A DNA stretch of 64,000 nt. Source: Chromera velia. Its lineage: Eukaryota; Sar; Chromeraceae. The stretch spans positions 623 through 64,622 of the forward strand of contig JAHBMJ010004498.1 of NCBI GenBank assembly GCA_018398765.1, written 5' to 3'. Both the position numbers and the translations under genes were made by a program. The notes beneath the pieces were generated by a model. That model was not told the DNA's origin. It worked only from the letters and a program-made list of their open reading frames with translations, and did no database searches. Within the stretch, counting starts at the first letter, position 1. The number at the start of each line of letters is the position of its first letter. This document shows, one piece after another, positions 62,632 to 64,000 of the stretch.

Positions 62632-62801
62632 TGCGGCATCTTTTTTCAAGAGACCGTCCACGCCTGCGGCACAAACGATCAAGACACTGCCCAGATATGC
62701 GGCTTCAGCTTTCAAGATACCCTAGACGATCCTAGAGACGATCTGCACCTGCGGCGCGGACTTTCAAGCTTATCCAAAAATGCGGCTTCAACTTTCAAGT
62801 G
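62632..62801. repeat. 33-bp minisatellite that stays in frame (11-codon repeat)
   Basis: Units start with TGCGGC and carry CAAGAYAC or CTTTCAAG further on. Spacings between TGCGGC words are 33, 33, 52 and about 31 bases. In one plus frame the first three units read as CG-x3-Q-[ED]-T-x3 repeats. It is located in the right part of the foldback element, next to the hAT insertion. Confidence 0.6.
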
Positions 62802-63081
62802 GTAGTTAGGTTCAGGGAGGTCTTCCTAAACTTTGGAGGTCGATTTCTCATAAACTATGATGAGTTAGAACTTGATATTAACAATGCTTATATAAGCCCA
62901 TATTACATCTATAAGCACCATTAATATCAAGTTCTAACTTATTATAGTTCATGAGAAATCGGCCTCCAAAAAATGCTAAATTCCTCTAAAATCCCCTCTT
63001 TAATTAAATTCCTTTAGATTCCTAGCTAAATTCCTCTAAATTCCTCTAAATTCCTGTCTAAATTCCTAGGTCTTTGCAGGG

Positions 63082-63800
63082 TTCTTTTTTTTTTTATCAC
63101 TGTGCGTTGCCCTATATCTAGCTTTAGATATTCATGCAACTATTTGAATTATAACGCTAGTTATAACGTTTGGTTATTCAAAATTATCCTAAGGACCTAC
63201 TAAGATTCTAGGCTAAGAACTTTTGAAATCATTGAACTGAGTTACTTAAAATTGGTTTTTACTGCTCTGCTAAATTGTATCCATTTGCAGGGTAAGATGA
63301 ATGTCATGCTTTGAGCAGTGCATATATGTGCAACCCTTGTATATACTTTCTGCCCTGTTGTCTATCTGTCATCTGCCGGGATTCTTCCTTTTTCTGCTTT
63401 GTTGCCTGCCCTCTTCACAGACTTAAAGCAGACTGAACAATCATGCATGCAATGAGCAGACGCCTGAGTCCACGCTTCAAGTTTGAAGCTGGTTAATTTT
63501 GAAATTGATTCGCTTGATGATGGGATCGCACGAAACTGGTAAGCTGCACTGCATATGGTCCACGGCAAATGAATCAGAAACACAAACCAAAAAAACACAA
63601 GTGTATCAAACCTCCTTCAGATTCTTCTTTCGACGCTTTCTCCTTGTCGCCACACAACGAATGAGTACGTGAAAACACAGGGCTGAAAATCATTTGCAGA
63701 CGAAAACGAAGGTTATGGTACAGTCTGCCGGCCCGGGGTGTCATTCAGGCAGTAGTTACACATGAAACTTCTGCCATCAGAGAACTGCAAGGTCACTCCG
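63082..63800. other. Region with no supported gene
   Basis: AT-rich to about 63290, then more GC-rich with coding-like composition, but no exon could be supported. A 78-codon minus frame at 63362-63598 has no supporting feature. Confidence 0.4.
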
Positions 63801-63802
63801 AA

Positions 63803-63979
63803 TCAGAGAGAGGGCACCGCCGCAGCACTTTTGGATGTATGCTTTTCTTTTGACGCCCTCCCATCTCTCTTCTTCGAGCGCTCATCAAGCTGTTGCAAAA
63901 AGCAAAAAGGATCCTCTATCACGTAGAGATGATATGGCATGCTGCATCGTATGGACAGTGATGTGGGCCACCAGAGACG
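63803..63979 (-). CDS. Possible 3' terminal exon of a gene extending beyond the window
   Basis: A 59-codon minus frame ends in TGA at 63803-63805. It contains SMPYHLYVIEDPFCFLQQL followed by a Lys/Ser-rich tail ending AAAVPSL. The composition is protein-like and the base composition rises here, but no acceptor is certain and the 5' side runs off the window. Unrecognised. Confidence 0.25.
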   Translation of the reverse strand, partial: RLWWPTSLSIRCSMPYHLYVIEDPFCFLQQLDERSKKRDGRASKEKHTSKSAAAVPSL

Positions 63980-64000
63980 TCACGGTGGAAGTGGCCGAGT

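Larger units (their letters stand above)
61185..63081. mobile_element. Foldback element, copy 2, interrupted by a hAT-like insertion
   Basis: The ends CCCTGCAAAGACCTAGGAAT and its inverse match copy 1 at 12823-13173 apart from one base, as does the central GGAGGTCGATTTCTCATAAA / inverted pair. The flank TTCTT occurs on both sides but lies in poly(T), so it is weak evidence for a target duplication. The hAT-like element 61357-62592 is inserted within it. The remaining host sequence includes a 33-bp minisatellite at 62632-62801. Confidence 0.7.

Noticed and set aside
63362-63598. 78-codon minus frame with a hydrophobic start
   Set aside because: No homology-like motif or splice context; length is expected by chance.

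Overview
The window looks like nuclear DNA of an intron-rich alveolate, most likely a photosynthetic chromerid such as Chromera velia. This is an inference. It rests on many GT-AG introns with gcatgcag-type acceptors, very long low-complexity insertions in conserved proteins, a secretory-pathway protein kinase of the broad type seen around Apicomplexa, AT-rich transposon-filled intergenic DNA, and an N-gapped draft assembly. Taxonomy cannot be proved from sequence alone, and no plastid or mitochondrial gene is present.

Layout: 643-3642 (+) is the 3' part of an unrecognised seven-exon gene. 3643-4980 is AT-rich apart from one short GC-rich ORF. 4991-11497 (+) is a type II membrane glycosyltransferase with an intact GT8 domain followed by a second, GT8-like domain that has lost the metal-binding DxD. 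11498-15700 is a dense cluster of nested terminal-inverted-repeat elements, several with clear target-site duplications. 15863-18491 (+) is a nine-exon chromatin protein (PHD finger plus two HMG boxes). 19504-57424 (-) is one giant gene of about 36 exons for a VPS13-family bridge-like lipid-transfer protein, interrupted by a 307-base assembly gap. 58148-59671 (+) is an uninterrupted gene for a secreted or luminal protein kinase-like protein, divergent from the VPS13 gene across about 720 bases. 59700-63100 is a second transposon cluster with two hAT-like elements, one of them inserted into a foldback element. The last 200 bases may hold the 3' exon of a further minus-strand gene.

The genes do not form an operon and no common pathway is evident, although the GT8 protein and the kinase both carry signals for the secretory route and VPS13 proteins bridge organelle membranes. 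The most unusual structural theme is the relation between microsatellites and splice sites in the VPS13 gene: many introns begin as tandem GTNN tetranucleotide repeats at the donor, and several acceptors are preceded by long (TG)n or (CT)n tracts. Exon boundaries were read by eye from splice consensus and reading phase. Those for the GT8 gene (except its fourth exon), the PHD/HMG gene and many VPS13 exons are phase-consistent; others are approximate.
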